64,000 nucleotides of DNA from Otatea glauca (GCA_036346275.1 CM070721.1:6150452-6214451); one strand, 5' to 3'; counted from the first letter of the stretch, positions 11,901-23,988 are shown. Program-made: numbers and translations. The notes: generated by a model from the sequence alone, not told the origin.

Positions 11901-13454
11901 CTGCTATATTATGGGTATTGGTAGTTTTACCTGTAGACTTATGGAACTTCCTTGATAAGTATGAAATTGTGAACCTTGATAACCATAGAATAGCATGGAC
12001 ATTATTTAATGTCAATTTGGGTTAATCACACTTAGTGACATGCTTAGCCATGCTTAAAGCAAAATAAAATCTTGACATGATTAAAGATGTTGGATATGAC
12101 AACTTAATGGGTATGACCTTTCATGGTTGGTATTTTGATCAAAAATGAAAATAAAACTATGATTTTGATGCGGGCAATTATTGGCAATAGCCGGGTGTAC
12201 AAGGGACTTGTACGTAGTGTAGGGTGGAGACTATTGCCCATGTCGGATTAAGGACCGAACTACGTGTTCGTTAAACCCAAGAATTTACCGTACAACCACA
12301 AGTGCTGGTATGGGACAGCTCTAACTTACTAAGTTGCTTAAAACTAGCTTTGCACATTGGTAGGCCGGAGTAGTACGAGCTTCTTCAAGGATCGGTTGCT
12401 CGTAGGGCGCCACACCGAGGTGTTGGGAGTCACGCTTGCTAATACAACGGTGAATGCCATACTATGGACATGCTTAATCATTATTGTGCGATGGATCGTG
12501 CAAACATAAATACCATAGTACGGGTTTGATGTCACCGGCCGGTGCAAAGTTAGAGTTAAACAATGTAACAGCTTTGTTATGATCTCCTTGCCGACACACC
12601 AAAGGAAGTGTGTTATTGGCCCGCAAAAGAGGTTGATCATTACTTGTGGGTAAAGTCGCACAACTCGCAGAGTGTAAAACTTTTCAAAAGCCGCTCAGCG
12701 GTTATGGGAATCTTGGTGCGCCAAAGACTAGTTAACTGCTTTTATTTTCATAAAACTCGGATTTCTACCGACCGTAGGAATGATTACTTGGCAATTTCAC
12801 TGTGATGAGAGAAATGATTCTTGAAATGGTTATGATACCGTGTATTTGATTTTTACTTATGCTCGCCATTTTCAATATAAGCGCTTTTACTTAAATTTCG
12901 CTTTACAATCTATTATTCTGTATTTACATTTCAATTTAGCTTTATGCAAAACAACCATGAGCTTTTCCTTGAAATGGCCTGCATATATGATAGGTTTTGC
13001 AAAGTCTTGAGTGCGTAAGTACTCAACTTGCCCGTGTTGATGTTTTTAGGTGAAGAGATGATTTCCGACGATACCTTTTATGACGCAGATTCGGGATGTG
13101 AACGATGAATTTTACTAGGTTCTCCTTGTCAGTTGCCTGTGGGGATTTTGGGATAAAAGGGCATACTACAAGATGAATGTCTCCACTGATATGCTTTTAC
13201 TTTTGGTATTGTAAGAATGTTATGTATTTGCTTCCGCTGTAATAATAAAGTTGTGTATGACTGTGATATCAATTTGTATTTGTGCGCATTAGCCATCGAT
13301 CATTGGACTAGTCATCAGATGCACATGGTATCCATTTTCGATATTAATTTATCGAAAATGGGGGCCTTACAGCTTTGCGCTCTACCACCCCATCCTTGTC
13401 CTCCTCGTCCTTGTTCTCCTTAGCGGCCACATCCCACATCAGCGGAGGTTGTGA
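8945..13454 (+). pseudogene. RIF1-like N-terminal gene fragment split by an LTR
   Basis: A GC-rich open frame starts at ATG 8945 (MSPSVERQVAEIAAE...) and runs to the insertion at 9177. It contains RLLHVQRGCAADPS, ASSPSTIPPLL and VAASALKCL. Directly after the inserted LTR another frame reads FALYHPILV from 13374 and stops at 13452. The pattern 'ALKCL-GFALYHP' is what I know from the N-terminal HEAT-like region of RIF1 (Rif1_N), a telomere- and replication-timing-associated protein. Compared with that motif, about 8 extra bases (ACTGCCTC) lie between the KCL codons and GFALYHP. The fragment was therefore already out of frame before, or independently of, the 4.2-kb insertion. Nothing beyond about 30 codons past the insertion resembles the family. 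It is a dead fragment, possibly a transposon-captured exon. Family assignment is from memory of the motif. Confidence 0.5.
9178..13371 (+). mobile_element. long solo-LTR-like unit B (probable gypsy type)
   Basis: The 4194-bp unit begins TGTAACAACCCAAAATTC and ends GGGGCCTTACA. It is flanked by the perfect duplication GCTTT (9173-9177 and 13372-13376). No gag, pol, primer site or second LTR is present. A GC-rich part lies at about 9990-11090, with a TATA-like CTATTTAAGC at about 10320. AT-rich sequence follows, with blocks shared in order with unit A: CAAGTGCTGGTATGGGACAG, GTGGGTAAAGTCGCACAAC, CGCAGAGTGT and CCTTGTCAGTTGCCTGTG. Reading frames in the GC-rich part (for example 9992-10516 and 10495-10911) are open on both strands and look like LTR leader sequence, not protein. 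Confidence 0.82.
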
Positions 13455-15049
13455 TGCAAGCTTCATCTCCTCCGCCTCGGGGGACACCATTGCCGTCCCT
13501 GCTCATCAGCGTCGTCCGATTGAGCCAGCGAACAAGCTACAGTGACATGTTACAGTACTCTCGAAAGATATGGGTCACCGCTTTTGATCTAGCGGTCCAT
13601 GTGCAACTGTTTAAGTTTCAGTCCTAATAGGACTACACTGGATCCCCTTTCGTGTTACGAACCCACCGGTTCATGTAACCGTGTTTGATCCCCAAATGGA
13701 GTAGGATTTCCTACCTTTTTCCTGTGGGCTAGGTCCTAGCTAGGAAAAGCAATTACACACATGAGTGTGTTTAGCGGTCAAGATGTTCATCTGCATTTTG
13801 TGAGGTTTAACACTCTCTTTTGTTTGTGCTCTAAAAAAAAGAGGTGGTCTAGATGAAACCAATTTAGCTTCTTCTTTTTTAAAGAACATGTCGCATGTGT
13901 ATATACCAGGATACAGCTAATTCACGCTCGTGTGCTAGGACAGGAGGTAGTGCACACCTCACTCACTCAACACACCTAGAACGCCAGCCATTCCACTTCC
14001 TCCTTTGGCTTCCGTCACAACCACGGGCCTCCTCCCTCCCAAACAAGACTTTGAACTAAAAAAAATTGGACTTTCAAGTCAGCAAATTGAGTAGTTTCAA
14101 TTGTAATTTGAAATTTACGAAACTTTCAACCAGAGTTCTCGTAAACTTTAAACTCAAACTCAACTTTCAACTAACAAATAAGGAAACAAAATTCGATTCG
14201 AATCCGCCTCTCAACTTAAAATAGCAAACATTCAACTCGGGGTTGTGAATTCAAAAAGAAAAATAAAATAAAAAGGGGCATGGCCACGGGGTAGTCGGTG
14301 ACAACATTGCCAAGTATGTTGCACACCCCTAGATCCGGTATACCACCCATGCTGGGTGCGGCGACAATAATCGGATGAACACCGCCTCCACGGCTTCACT
14401 CATCGAGGTAATGCCTTTGAAAGCCGTTTGCGGCAAGAGACAAGCATGTCAGTGAGGAAGGTAGAGAATAGAAGGTGAGGAGATGGTAGTTGGTAAGGTG
14501 AAGGGGAATGCTATATAGGGCAATGTTGGGAAGTGAAGGAAGGACATTATACTAAAGGGAAAGTGAAGGAGAGCAAAGGGGAAGGAAATTAATTTGCATT
14601 ATGGAATAGCAAAATTATGTGTATGTGAACCTCTAAAAAAACATACTACTTATGAGATCTAGGATAACATAAATAAAAAATATATACATGACAAAACAAG
14701 AAGCTTTGGATAAAAATGGACAACATATGTTGGGAAAAATCACATACTTGCCGGTATCTGTGTCTAGAAAATATGCGAAATATTCGTGTTGTTTGATATC
14801 TATAATCGATAAAATACGAATAATAATTAGTTTTTTGTTCATCGGGCTTACAGTTTCTAACCTAAACGGTACATGCTTGCTGAACAAAATCAGAATAGTA
14901 CTACTACTCCTACTTCGTATATGTCTACCATATATACTAGTATAGTGCCTGTGCTAACGCTACAACGGCAGTACACCCGCTTATCAATTAAATAAGAAGA
15001 TAAGTATGAATACAACACTTAATAATAAAAGAGAAATTTAGAATTTTAA
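13455..15049. other. intergenic region with degenerate repeats
   Basis: No gene is supported. From about 14040 to 14230 there is a run of ACTTTCAA/AACTTTCAAC/CTCAAACTC-type degenerate repeats. This is the reverse complement in style of the array at 31640-32130. The short AT-rich ORFs near 14633-14945 have no recognisable content. Confidence 0.35.
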
Positions 15050-15833
15050 ATGAATTTAGAAAGAAAAACGGAACTAAATGGAGGTCAAATGGGCGAAAAC
15101 GGGCTCCCAAAAGATTTTAAATCAAGAAAGAGAAATAAAAAAGAATTTTCTGATTTTAGATTATTTTTTTGCAGCTTCCACAGAAAGAAAATGGGCGAAT
15201 GGGCTTGGCCAGCAGTGGAGGAAGGCGGGTGGGTGGCGGTCGCGATGGGTCGGCCTCGCGGCGAGATCGTCGACACCGGCGCCATGCGAGGAGGAGTCAC
15301 GGTTGCGGTGAATTTCGTCGGGAAAGATGACGGTGATGGCTTGGGTTACCTCCAAAATCCGGCGATCTTTACAAGAGGGGGCACTTGGGGATTTACGCAA
15401 TGCGATGGGGTGGATGAGAGCTCGTCGGCTTTTATAGCCCGAAACAAGCATATTTATGGAAACCATAATTTGGGATCAAATCAGATTGGGAGAAAATTTT
15501 GGCAATAGAGCACGAAATTTGGGGAATTAACACTATAGATGAAAAGAGGAGATTTGGTGCAGGATTGATGGAGCTTTGGAGTTTCTTTCTTGCTTTAATG
15601 GAGGGAGGAAAGAGAAGAAACTTCTCTAGTCTGGGCTGCAGCTAGAAAAAGCTACAGGTGAGTTGCCTTCATTTTTTTAAATATAGAAGGATTTTTGAAA
15701 AGATAGCACATTAGGTTAAAAATTCTAGAAAAATTCTCAAAAAACTTTCGATTATTTTGTACTTAATAAAATTATTTTCAAAAAATTTAAATTATAAATT
15801 TGCCGAGGACGCGGCGATCATGAGGTCGTGACA
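15050..15833 (-). repeat. probable decayed LTR fragment, minus orientation
   Basis: Read on the minus strand, the segment starts near 15833 with TGTCACGACCTCATG. It passes through an AT-rich stretch, then reaches GGGCTATAAAAGCC (about 15430-15443, a good TATA box) and a GC-rich leader with frames open on both strands (15050-15508). That layout copies the long LTR units at 3.5 and 9.2 kb. I could not find its other end or a target duplication, so it may be truncated. Confidence 0.4.
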
Positions 15834-17193
15834 AAGAACCTCGCCGCGTCGGCAAAGCTACCGATGGCGACCGTGGAGCCATTGCGACTGCTTCTCCCGC
15901 CACGCCCATCTCCCGGTTTCCTTTTCCTAGCACGCATCTTGATGGTCCTTTCCTTTTCCAGACGTTTGTTTCCTTTTCCTTGATTCTAAGACGTTTGTTT
16001 CCTTTTCCTTGTTGATGCCGGACATGAGGAAGGTCTGCTGTGGGCTACATGGATGATTTCTAAAAATATGGAAAAATAAATCACGCTCACCGGATCCGCA
16101 AGGAAAAAAGATAAAAATTAAATAGTGGTTCCGTGAGAAAAATTGAAAAAATTAAGCAAAGACTCACAGCATCGCTGGTTCCTTAGATAAAAATACAAAC
16201 AAAAATTCAACGCTCTTCGTATACCAAATTAGGCTCTATGGGGCTAAATTCGTAAAAAAAGTCTCGAAAAGGGTCATATTAGGAAAAAAATACGATCACA
16301 ATGCCAGGACAATAAAAAATTCAAGCCTTGTTTCCTTGCATGTGGATCCTCCCTGTTTATTTCCTTGTTTGATTCATCCTCCTTCCAAAATATGTAGTAC
16401 GTACAATTTTGGCCAAGTAAAAAATTCAAGTCTGGTTTCCTTCCATGCGGATCCTCCTTATTTATTTTCTTGTTTGATTCGCTCTCCTTCCAAATATGTA
16501 GGTGGGGAGGTCTCATTTGTAGGCCACAGGATGATTAGACACACTAAATAATGGTCATCGGATGTGGGTGAGTAAAACTGAGGAAAGATCTGAGACGTTC
16601 ATTTTGATGAATGCAAGTTTATGGAGACGTTTTGCTGGGTGCATGAACATTGGGCCATCTCTAATGAGGTGCATTATTTAGGGTGGACGTAAGAAAAATC
16701 GCTTAGATGCATTATAAAGGGGTATAGATGAAATTGAACTCGGTAAAATCTACCTACAAATATAAGTTCCTGACACATTGTACACCCTCGTGCTCTGTAC
16801 AGCCCCAAGATCATAACTTTTCTAGTTCCTCAACAATTTTTTTTGCAAATCTAATCCACTTCCAAACGTAATTGTAAAAATAGCCTCATCTCCGACTACA
16901 AAAATAACGGCAAAAAGACATATATCACCTGCTACGCTCACACACCACGGAATGAGTTACCAAGTCATAAGATGATAGCCCCTTCCACAGGGTGAGAGCA
17001 GAGCAGGTGATACTTATTGCCTATCAACATTTTCGTGATCAGAACGAAATTATTTTTACAGTTAGATTTGCATGTGTCCTGCTATGAAAATAAAAAAAAT
17101 AAGCGAGGGACCTTTCTACGAAGCCAAGCCCAACTGACCGAGAGGACTTTCCCAACCGACGCGAGCGAGCGAAGCAGCTGTGACCCTACGCCG
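15834..17193. other. region upstream of RPT5, with a short tandem duplication
   Basis: A unit of about 100 bp (AAAAAATTCAAG(C/T)CTGGTTTCC...GGATCCTCC...TTCCTTGTTTGATTC...TCCTTCCAAA) occurs twice, at about 16310-16395 and 16419-16500. The last roughly 200 bp before ATG 17194 are the likely promoter and 5' leader of RPT5 (GC-rich from about 17130). No clear TATA box is seen, as is usual for housekeeping genes. Confidence 0.45.
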
Positions 17194-20100
17194 ATGTCAT
17201 CATCCTCCCCCCCGGCGGCGGCGGCGGCGGCGGCGATGGCCGTGGACGACGCGGAGGACGACCAGCTCGCGTCCATGTCCACGGAGGACATCGTCCGGGC
17301 CTCCCGCCTCCTCGACAACGAGATCCGCGTCCTCAAGGCAAGCCGCCTCGCCCTCCTAACCCTAGATCCCCCTCGAGGTTTTACCTCCACGGGAGCGAGG
17401 GATCTCGCGGTTTTTCGATTTTTTGTCTGGTGTCAGGGGATTAGGCCTTAGGGTTTGGGTGTAATTTGTGGGTTTTTGTGATGACGCGCAGGACGAGCTG
17501 CAGCGGACGAACCTGGAGCTGGAGTCGTTCAAGGAGAAGATCAAGGAGAACCAGGAGAAGATTAAGCTCAACAAGCAGCTGCCCTACCTCGTCGGCAACA
17601 TCGTTGAGGTAGAATTATATGAGCGTCCGCGATTTCTTCTCTTTTTATTTTCCTCTCTAGCTTGTTAGATCGCATCTTTTGTTGTGTTTGACCGTTCCTT
17701 AGGTTAATATGAGATCATGGGAAGTGAATAAGTGAAAATTTCATGTGCTTTAGTACAGTAGAACTGTTTTTTTTGCCTCATTTATTCCGATTCTACTTAG
17801 CGCATTCTGTAGTTTATCCCAGCTCATTATGCGCAGAAGCGCCAGAATCCTTTGTAAGAAAAATGCTTGTTCCTTTTGTTCTGCTTGTATTATTTCAGGT
17901 GTTAACTCCTTCACATCAACTAGGAGTTAGTTCGTCTTTGGTGTTTTGCAGTAGTAGTGATTTAATTTATGAGTTGTGACTTCAATTGGTAACAATTGGC
18001 TTGTTAGGAATACTAACATTCAATTACGCTGGAACTTGATTACTGGTTTATTTCAGCACATCTTAACTTCAAAGACTTTCAAGGTCTACAATGAGTTAGT
18101 TTTGATTAGATTGACATAAACTCGCATAAACTACTTAACCTCTGAATTCTGATAGTTTTGTAGAGACTATGAGTATAGCCCTATAATGCATTCAAGTATC
18201 TCAAGTCTTTAGCAATTAATACGAATAGGAGGAGAACATCAATGCTCGCTTGGGCATGAAACTTGGACAATGTGATAACTAAGTATTATTTACAGAAATT
18301 GCTGTTTCCCTATGCTTTGGCATTTGATCAGGATATTCATTTAACTTTTTATGTTGGAATAATTTGTGTATGGTCTACTCATGTGGTTTCTACTTTTTCT
18401 CAACCTCTTTAGATTTTGGAAATGAACCCTGAGGATGAGGCTGAGGAGGATGGTGCGAACCTTGATTTAGATTCCCAAAGGAAAGGGAAATGTGTTGTTC
18501 TGAAGACCTCCACGAGACAAGTAAGAAATTTGTTGGCCTATTCATTTGGTTCCTAGCTTTACATCATATGAATGAACTGTCCTTTGTTCGCCAACTAGTT
18601 AAGTTTGGTTAAATCGCTATGCTGGCAGTTGAAATCAGATTTTGTTCGGATGGAATAGTTTGGGTGCAAAGTTGATGTAATTGCAAAGACAGTATGTTGA
18701 ATCAAGTGTAATTGGCTGAAAGTTTTACAGAAATAAACAGTTCTCAACAGTTTTATGCTTATCCAGCAAGCAGAACATCTTTGCTTTGGTGCAATAGTGT
18801 CTGGCCTTGCATGTGCAGGATTGTGAATCTTTTACTGACTCAACTGTTAACTTCTGCATCTGCATGAGTCATGTTTTAAGTTCATACTAAAAGAAATTAA
18901 CCATTTATGAACTGCAATTTTTTTTACTGTAAGCATGCTTTTTAGTTTAAGAAAATAAGAAATCAAACTCATTTTTGCAAAAATCTCCTTTGTTTATACG
19001 TTGATTGCAGACTATATTTCTTCCTGTGGTTGGGCTAGTTGACCCTGACAAGCTCAAGCCTGGTGATTTGGTTGGAGTCAACAAGGATAGCTATCTTATA
19101 CTAGATACACTGCCTTCAGAGTATGATTCACGAGTAAAGGCAATGGAGGTGGATGAAAAACCCACTGAGGATTACAATGATATTGGAGGTCTTGAAAAGC
19201 AGGTATTTTGCTGAGTCAATGTTGAATTTTTTTAAGTTTATCTGGTAAATGCCAACTTTATAACCAAATTGTTGTTCTTTAGGGAATGGTAGGGTAATTT
19301 ACATCACTTCATACATCAATATTGTTATGTTTCTATGCTCATTTTCTGTACTTGTGTCTCTTATCCTTTGCATCTTGTATTATTGAATATAGATTCAAGA
19401 GCTTGTGGAGGCAATTGTGTTGCCCATGACACATAAAGATCGGTTCCAAAAGTTGGGTATTCGTCCTCCAAAAGGGGTTCTTTTGTATGGACCACCTGGA
19501 ACTGGAAAGACGCTAATGGCTCGTGCGTGTGCTGCACAAACTAATGCAACGTTCCTGAAATTAGCTGGTCCACAACTCGTCCAAGTAATTATGTCACTTG
19601 AGGAGCTCCATTGTGTATCATATTGATACTTGCAGCTCTTGTTTCTGTTTGTTCATTCCTGGAGTTTTCTGTACAATAGCATTACATGTCTTCACTGTGT
19701 CTTCCATATGGTTGCATTTCTATGTTTGCATGAATGGTTATTTTCTTGTTTTGAGTTGTCCTTTACAATATGTGCAATCCCATTGCTGGCATGCTCTTTA
19801 TTTACTGTGTCAAATAGATTTTCTTGGGGATAGCTATGCTACCTACAACTTTTTTACAAAAGGCCTTCACACTTTTTATTCCCACAATATTCCTTCGACT
19901 CCCCATGACTTCCTCTTGTACGGTAATTAGCGGATGTTGGCAAAAGTGTATCTAAAGTGCATAAAACAGATACATGTCTACCATAGTCACTCTCAAGTTT
20001 ATTTACTGCATAGAATGATCTAGGAAAACCAATTATTCTAAATGGAAGAGCATCTTTCTCTCTTATGCTTTAGATTTTTTAGCAGAACATGTTTCTTGTA

Positions 20101-23100
20101 ATGTAGCTGTTTGGGTCGTAGAGAAAGATTTTTCTAATGTTAAGATTCTCAAAAACTAGTTCTTACTTTCTAAGGAGTATATATATGTTCCCGAATCTCT
20201 TAGTAAGCATCATTGGGATATAATATTGATATTGTCCTGACAATTGGTTTTCATCTTTCTGTCATATAAACGTTTTCATTTGTTTGCTTTGGTGTTGAAG
20301 TTTTGTCAATTCTGTGATACTTTTGGTGAATTGATTCAGCAGGCTTGCCTATGATCTGTTGTCTCATTGTTTTCTTTAATGTATGTATGCATTCTATGTA
20401 TTTGGAAAAAAAGTATATGGTTTAACATTGTTTAGTGGTATGGCTAAAATGTCAATTTGATTGTGTGGCTGTTTGATCCGTCGTCATTCAAGAATCACAT
20501 GAAATATTTCCTTCCCATGCATAAGTTTATTTTATTTATTCTTTACTTGGATATATTTTCTAATAGAGGAATAATGATATTCTTGTGGGCTTGTTCAGAT
20601 GTTTATTGGTGATGGAGCAAAGCTGGTTCGGGATGCTTTTCAGCTTGCAAAAGAGAAAGCTCCTTGCATAATTTTTATTGACGAGATTGATGCCATTGGA
20701 ACCAAGAGGTTTGACAGGTATGTCTTATATGATGATTTTACCCCTTGGTTTACAACCGCATTATTTTACGTTGATGATTTTACCCCTTGGTTTTACAACT
20801 GCATTATTTTACGTTGATGATTTTACCCCTTAATATGTAATGAAGACATGTTAATTTTCTGCATAAGACTGCACAATCTAGAATTCTCGTTGGACTTCTA
20901 ATTTATTATAAACCAATATACGTAATGAAAGATTTTTTTTAATAAAAAATTACAGAAATAATATGCCGAATTTAAAAATTACAAATATACACCCTTGTCG
21001 CCATTTCAAATAGCGACAGAGAGCTGCGACCGTTGGCAACAGTTCTCTATAACCATTAGCGACAGAGTCTTTGTCGCCATTTCAATTGGTGATAGAGTCT
21101 TTGTCGCTATTTCAATTGGCGACAGAGACCTGTCGCCAAATGAAATGGCGACAGGGGTGTATATTTGTAATTTTTTAATTCGACATATTATTTCTGTAAT
21201 TTTTCATTAAAAAATATTATTTCAAAAAAAAATTCCATAATGAAACATACATATCTGCTGTATGGTGATAAGAAGTTTGTTTTATTTTTATAATTTATAA
21301 CAGTGAAGTTAGTGGTGATAGAGAAGTTCAGAGGACTATGTTGGAATTGTTGAATCAACTCGATGGATTTAGCAGCGACGAGAGAATAAAGGTTCGTATG
21401 TGTTAATATTTGTTTCTTGTTGCATGGTGCCATGCATCAACTGATCGTTCCCACCCTGATGGTTTGGTTGATAATTCAAGAATGGATGGTTTTGAATTGC
21501 AAATAGAGGAGCCAAATTCATGCTTATGTTGCTTTCAGGAATACTTTGTCCCACAACTGATAATTACATCTTTAAATGTGTGCACTATGATATACGTAAA
21601 CAAATACTGTTATGATTCTACAACATCTGGAGAGGTTAAAAAAGACTCGTTAGCTGGAGATCCAAAACATACTTGAGCATTAGTTGTGTTTCCATAGTTT
21701 TATTGAGCTTCTGAAATTGCATGTATCAGTACCTTTTTGCTAGCAATACCTTGGATCTGTTTTGGTTCAAAAAGATCTTTACCTGGAGATCCAAAACATG
21801 CTTGACCATTAGTTGTGTTGCCATAATTTTATTGAGCTTCTGAAATTGCATATGTCAGTACCTTTTTGCTAGCAATACTTTGAATCTGTTTTAGGTTCAG
21901 AAAGATTCTTTTGCTGGAGATCCAAAACATACTATCACTATCACCATCATTATTTGAAACAGAGGGGGACATCCCCTCCGATTTCTACTATGAGATATCA
22001 AGTACTACGGGTCTTCAAGTTTTAAACTTGAACATTAGTTGAGTTGCCATAATTTTGTTGAGTTTCTGAAATTGCATATATCAGTACCTTTTTGCTAGCA
22101 ACACTTTGAATCTGTTTTAGAAGTTAGTTTATCGGTGTTTCCTTTTTAACAATCTCATCTGCTTGATACTGTATTATTGGTTAACTTGCAGGTCATAGCC
22201 GCAACAAACCGCGCGGACATTCTTGATCCTGCGCTAATGCGGTCTGGTCGTTTGGACCGAAAGATCGAGTTTCCTCATCCATCTGAAGAAGCACGAGCTA
22301 GAATCTTGCAAGTAGGTTTCCAGAACTTGTGTCTAATTTGCCCATTGTTCATCTGTTTGCTTTACTCAGCGAATCATGGTTTAACTAATGTGTTTTGTTT
22401 GGTGTTCTGTAGATTCACTCAAGAAAGATGAATGTAAATCCAGATGTGAATTTTGAAGAGTTGGCTCGCTCAACAGATGATTTTAATGGAGCACAGCTGA
22501 AGGCTGTCTGTGTAGAAGCTGGTATGCTTGCACTACGGCGAGATGCTACAGAGGTGTGACTTCCTTTTTTCATTCTCATAATCGCATCATATGTGCTTGT
22601 TATGGTTATGTAAGCACCACAACACTTCTCCAAAAAAAGAAACCGAAAATCTGATAATTTGACAGCAATCCATAGCTGGAAGACAGCAGTATACTGGCAA
22701 GGTGAAATAAGTGGGGGATATGCTAGTTATCACTTATCAGGGTGCAGCCTGACCAGTGCTTCAGTGAGGAAAAATCCAGAAGTGTTTGGTTTCCAATCTC
22801 ATTTTTTTATGTATACTGGCCATGTTGTTTTGACTTTTTTTTCCAAACACCCCTTCATTCTAAAACCTTTTGAACTGGTGGTTTGTAGTCTTTGGACCAA
22901 ACCGTTAGTATTGTTAAGAGGTGACAGGTGGACTAAGTAGAGCTAAAATGTGAATATTTGCAAAATTGGCTAGAAATCACAAGGCTTGAAGTCTTCCTAC
23001 TCAAAATCTAATCGTCCCAGTCTACCTATTGTACTATCGTGCGTGTTCTTGCGGTATCACTCAAGTAGCATTTTGCTTCTGGCTTTATGCTGCATTGTCC

Positions 23101-23479
23101 TTGAATGGTCCTTGCAAGGTATATATGGTTTGTTGTTTCTGCTCACAGGTAATAGTTTTTTACAAGGCAAATTTCTGTGATGATTGCCCTTGCACGTAAT
23201 CCAAACTACAATTCAGACTTACATCCAGTAGTTTTTAATAGCAACATTTCCACAGCATGCTGAGTTTCTCTGGCAGTTGATCACATTCACAGGAAATTGT
23301 GGTGCTCTACTCTGCATTCTTAGATGAGCTTTATGTGAACATCTGACACCATTTTGTTTATCTTTGTTTGTGGTTACTGATCTTGTCTGTTTCTTGCACA
23401 GGTGACGCACGAGGATTTCAATGAAGGGATTATCCAAGTGCAGGCCAAGAAAAAGTCGAGCCTAAACTATTACGCTTAA
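17194..23479 (+). CDS. RPT5: 26S proteasome regulatory ATPase subunit RPT5 (subunit 6A / TBP1)
   Basis: This AAA+ ATPase belongs to the hexameric base of the 19S cap, which unfolds ubiquitinated proteins and opens the 20S gate. Ten exons give 432 codons plus stop: 17194-17337, 17492-17608, 18413-18520, 19011-19202, 19393-19584, 20599-20717, 21304-21391, 22192-22311, 22413-22553 and 23402-23479. Every junction keeps frame and joins into a protein of the usual rice length (about 430). Seen in order: an Ala-rich acidic N-terminus, a coiled-coil segment (DELQRTNLELESFKEKIK), the OB-fold region, Walker A GPPGTGKT (exon 5), Walker B IIFIDEID (exon 6), sensor region VIAATNR, arginine-finger region RSGRLDRK and the C-terminal NYYA. 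The last matches the HbYX gate-opening tail (hydrophobic-Tyr-X). Start 17194 is in frame with family N-termini; Met15 is an alternative. Intron 1 has a GC donor (AAG|GCAAGC). Introns 6 and 7 carry repeats described separately. The gene looks intact. Confidence 0.97.
20731..20832 (+). repeat. 42-bp tandem repeat in RPT5 intron 6
   Basis: The unit GATGATTTTACCCCTTGGTT...GCATTATTTTACGTT is present about 2.4 times, starting just 13 bp after the exon 6 donor. It does not disturb the splice site. It could be read as an in-frame extension of exon 6 if the intron were retained. Confidence 0.85.
20934..21214. mobile_element. GTCGCCATTT foldback/MITE element in RPT5 intron 6
   Basis: A segment of about 280 bp is nearly its own reverse complement. 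The outer arms are AATAAAAAATTACAGAAATA and its inverse, next comes ATTACAAATATACACCC in both orientations, and the core carries repeated (A/G)TCGC(C/T)ATTTCAA(A/T) motifs on both strands. It has no coding capacity. It lies wholly within an intron between exons 6 and 7. A target duplication is not obvious because the flanks are T/A-rich. Confidence 0.75.
21655..22125 (+). repeat. three-copy ~125-bp tandem repeat in RPT5 intron 7
   Basis: The unit starts GGAGATCCAAAACAT(A/G)CTTGA, contains GAGCTTCTGAAATTGCAT and TCAGTACCTTTTTGCTAGCA, and ends with TTTGAATCTGTTTT. Copies begin near 21655, 21785 and 21915. The third is interrupted after its first 20 or so bases by about 85 unrelated bases including GAGGGGGACATCCCCTCC. 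This is intronic and non-coding. Confidence 0.8.
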
Positions 23480-23678
23480 TTGATGAATTATGCTAGAAAT
23501 TCCGAGTCAGTTGTTTGTAGCACCACTGTCTGGATAATCTAAGACATGGTTTTACGTTTGCTTTGAATGTACGAAGAAATGTTTGCTTATTTACCGTGGA
23601 TGTTGGCTGAGAAATGAATTAAATGATACAGGGGCACCCACATTGTATTGGCTTTGACAACGTGAGCGTACGAAGCTA

Positions 23679-23988
23679 CTCCCTCCGTTCACGAAAACTC
23701 ATCGGTTTGGGACAGTGTAGTTAAAATTTTGAAACTTTAGCTATCGATATTTTTTAAAATATTTATATTGGATGCATGAAAATCATGAGTAGATTCACAT
23801 AGAAACATGCTTTCATAATATTATAATTTTATTGTATTTTTTAAATATATTACAAAATAAATGAGTAGTCAAAGTTAAGTATTAGAGATCATTGTATTTT
23901 TTAAAATATATTACAATATAAATTAGTAGTCAAAGTTAAGTATCGGAGATCGTGTCGATGTTTAAAACATTTGTGACTAGTGGGGGGA
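23679..23988. mobile_element. Stowaway-like MITE
   Basis: It starts with TA-CTCCCTCCGTTC, the usual Stowaway-type terminus in grasses, and ends near a degenerate AGTGGGGGGAATA. It is AT-rich and non-coding. Inside, about 65 bp (ATTGTATTTTTTAAA...GTAGTCAAAGTTAAGTAT) is tandemly duplicated (about 23830-23887 and 23891-23950). Confidence 0.6.

Noticed and set aside
15050..15508. 152-codon plus-strand frame
   Set aside because: It lies opposite a minus-strand TATA box in LTR-like sequence. No domain and no codon periodicity that I can see.
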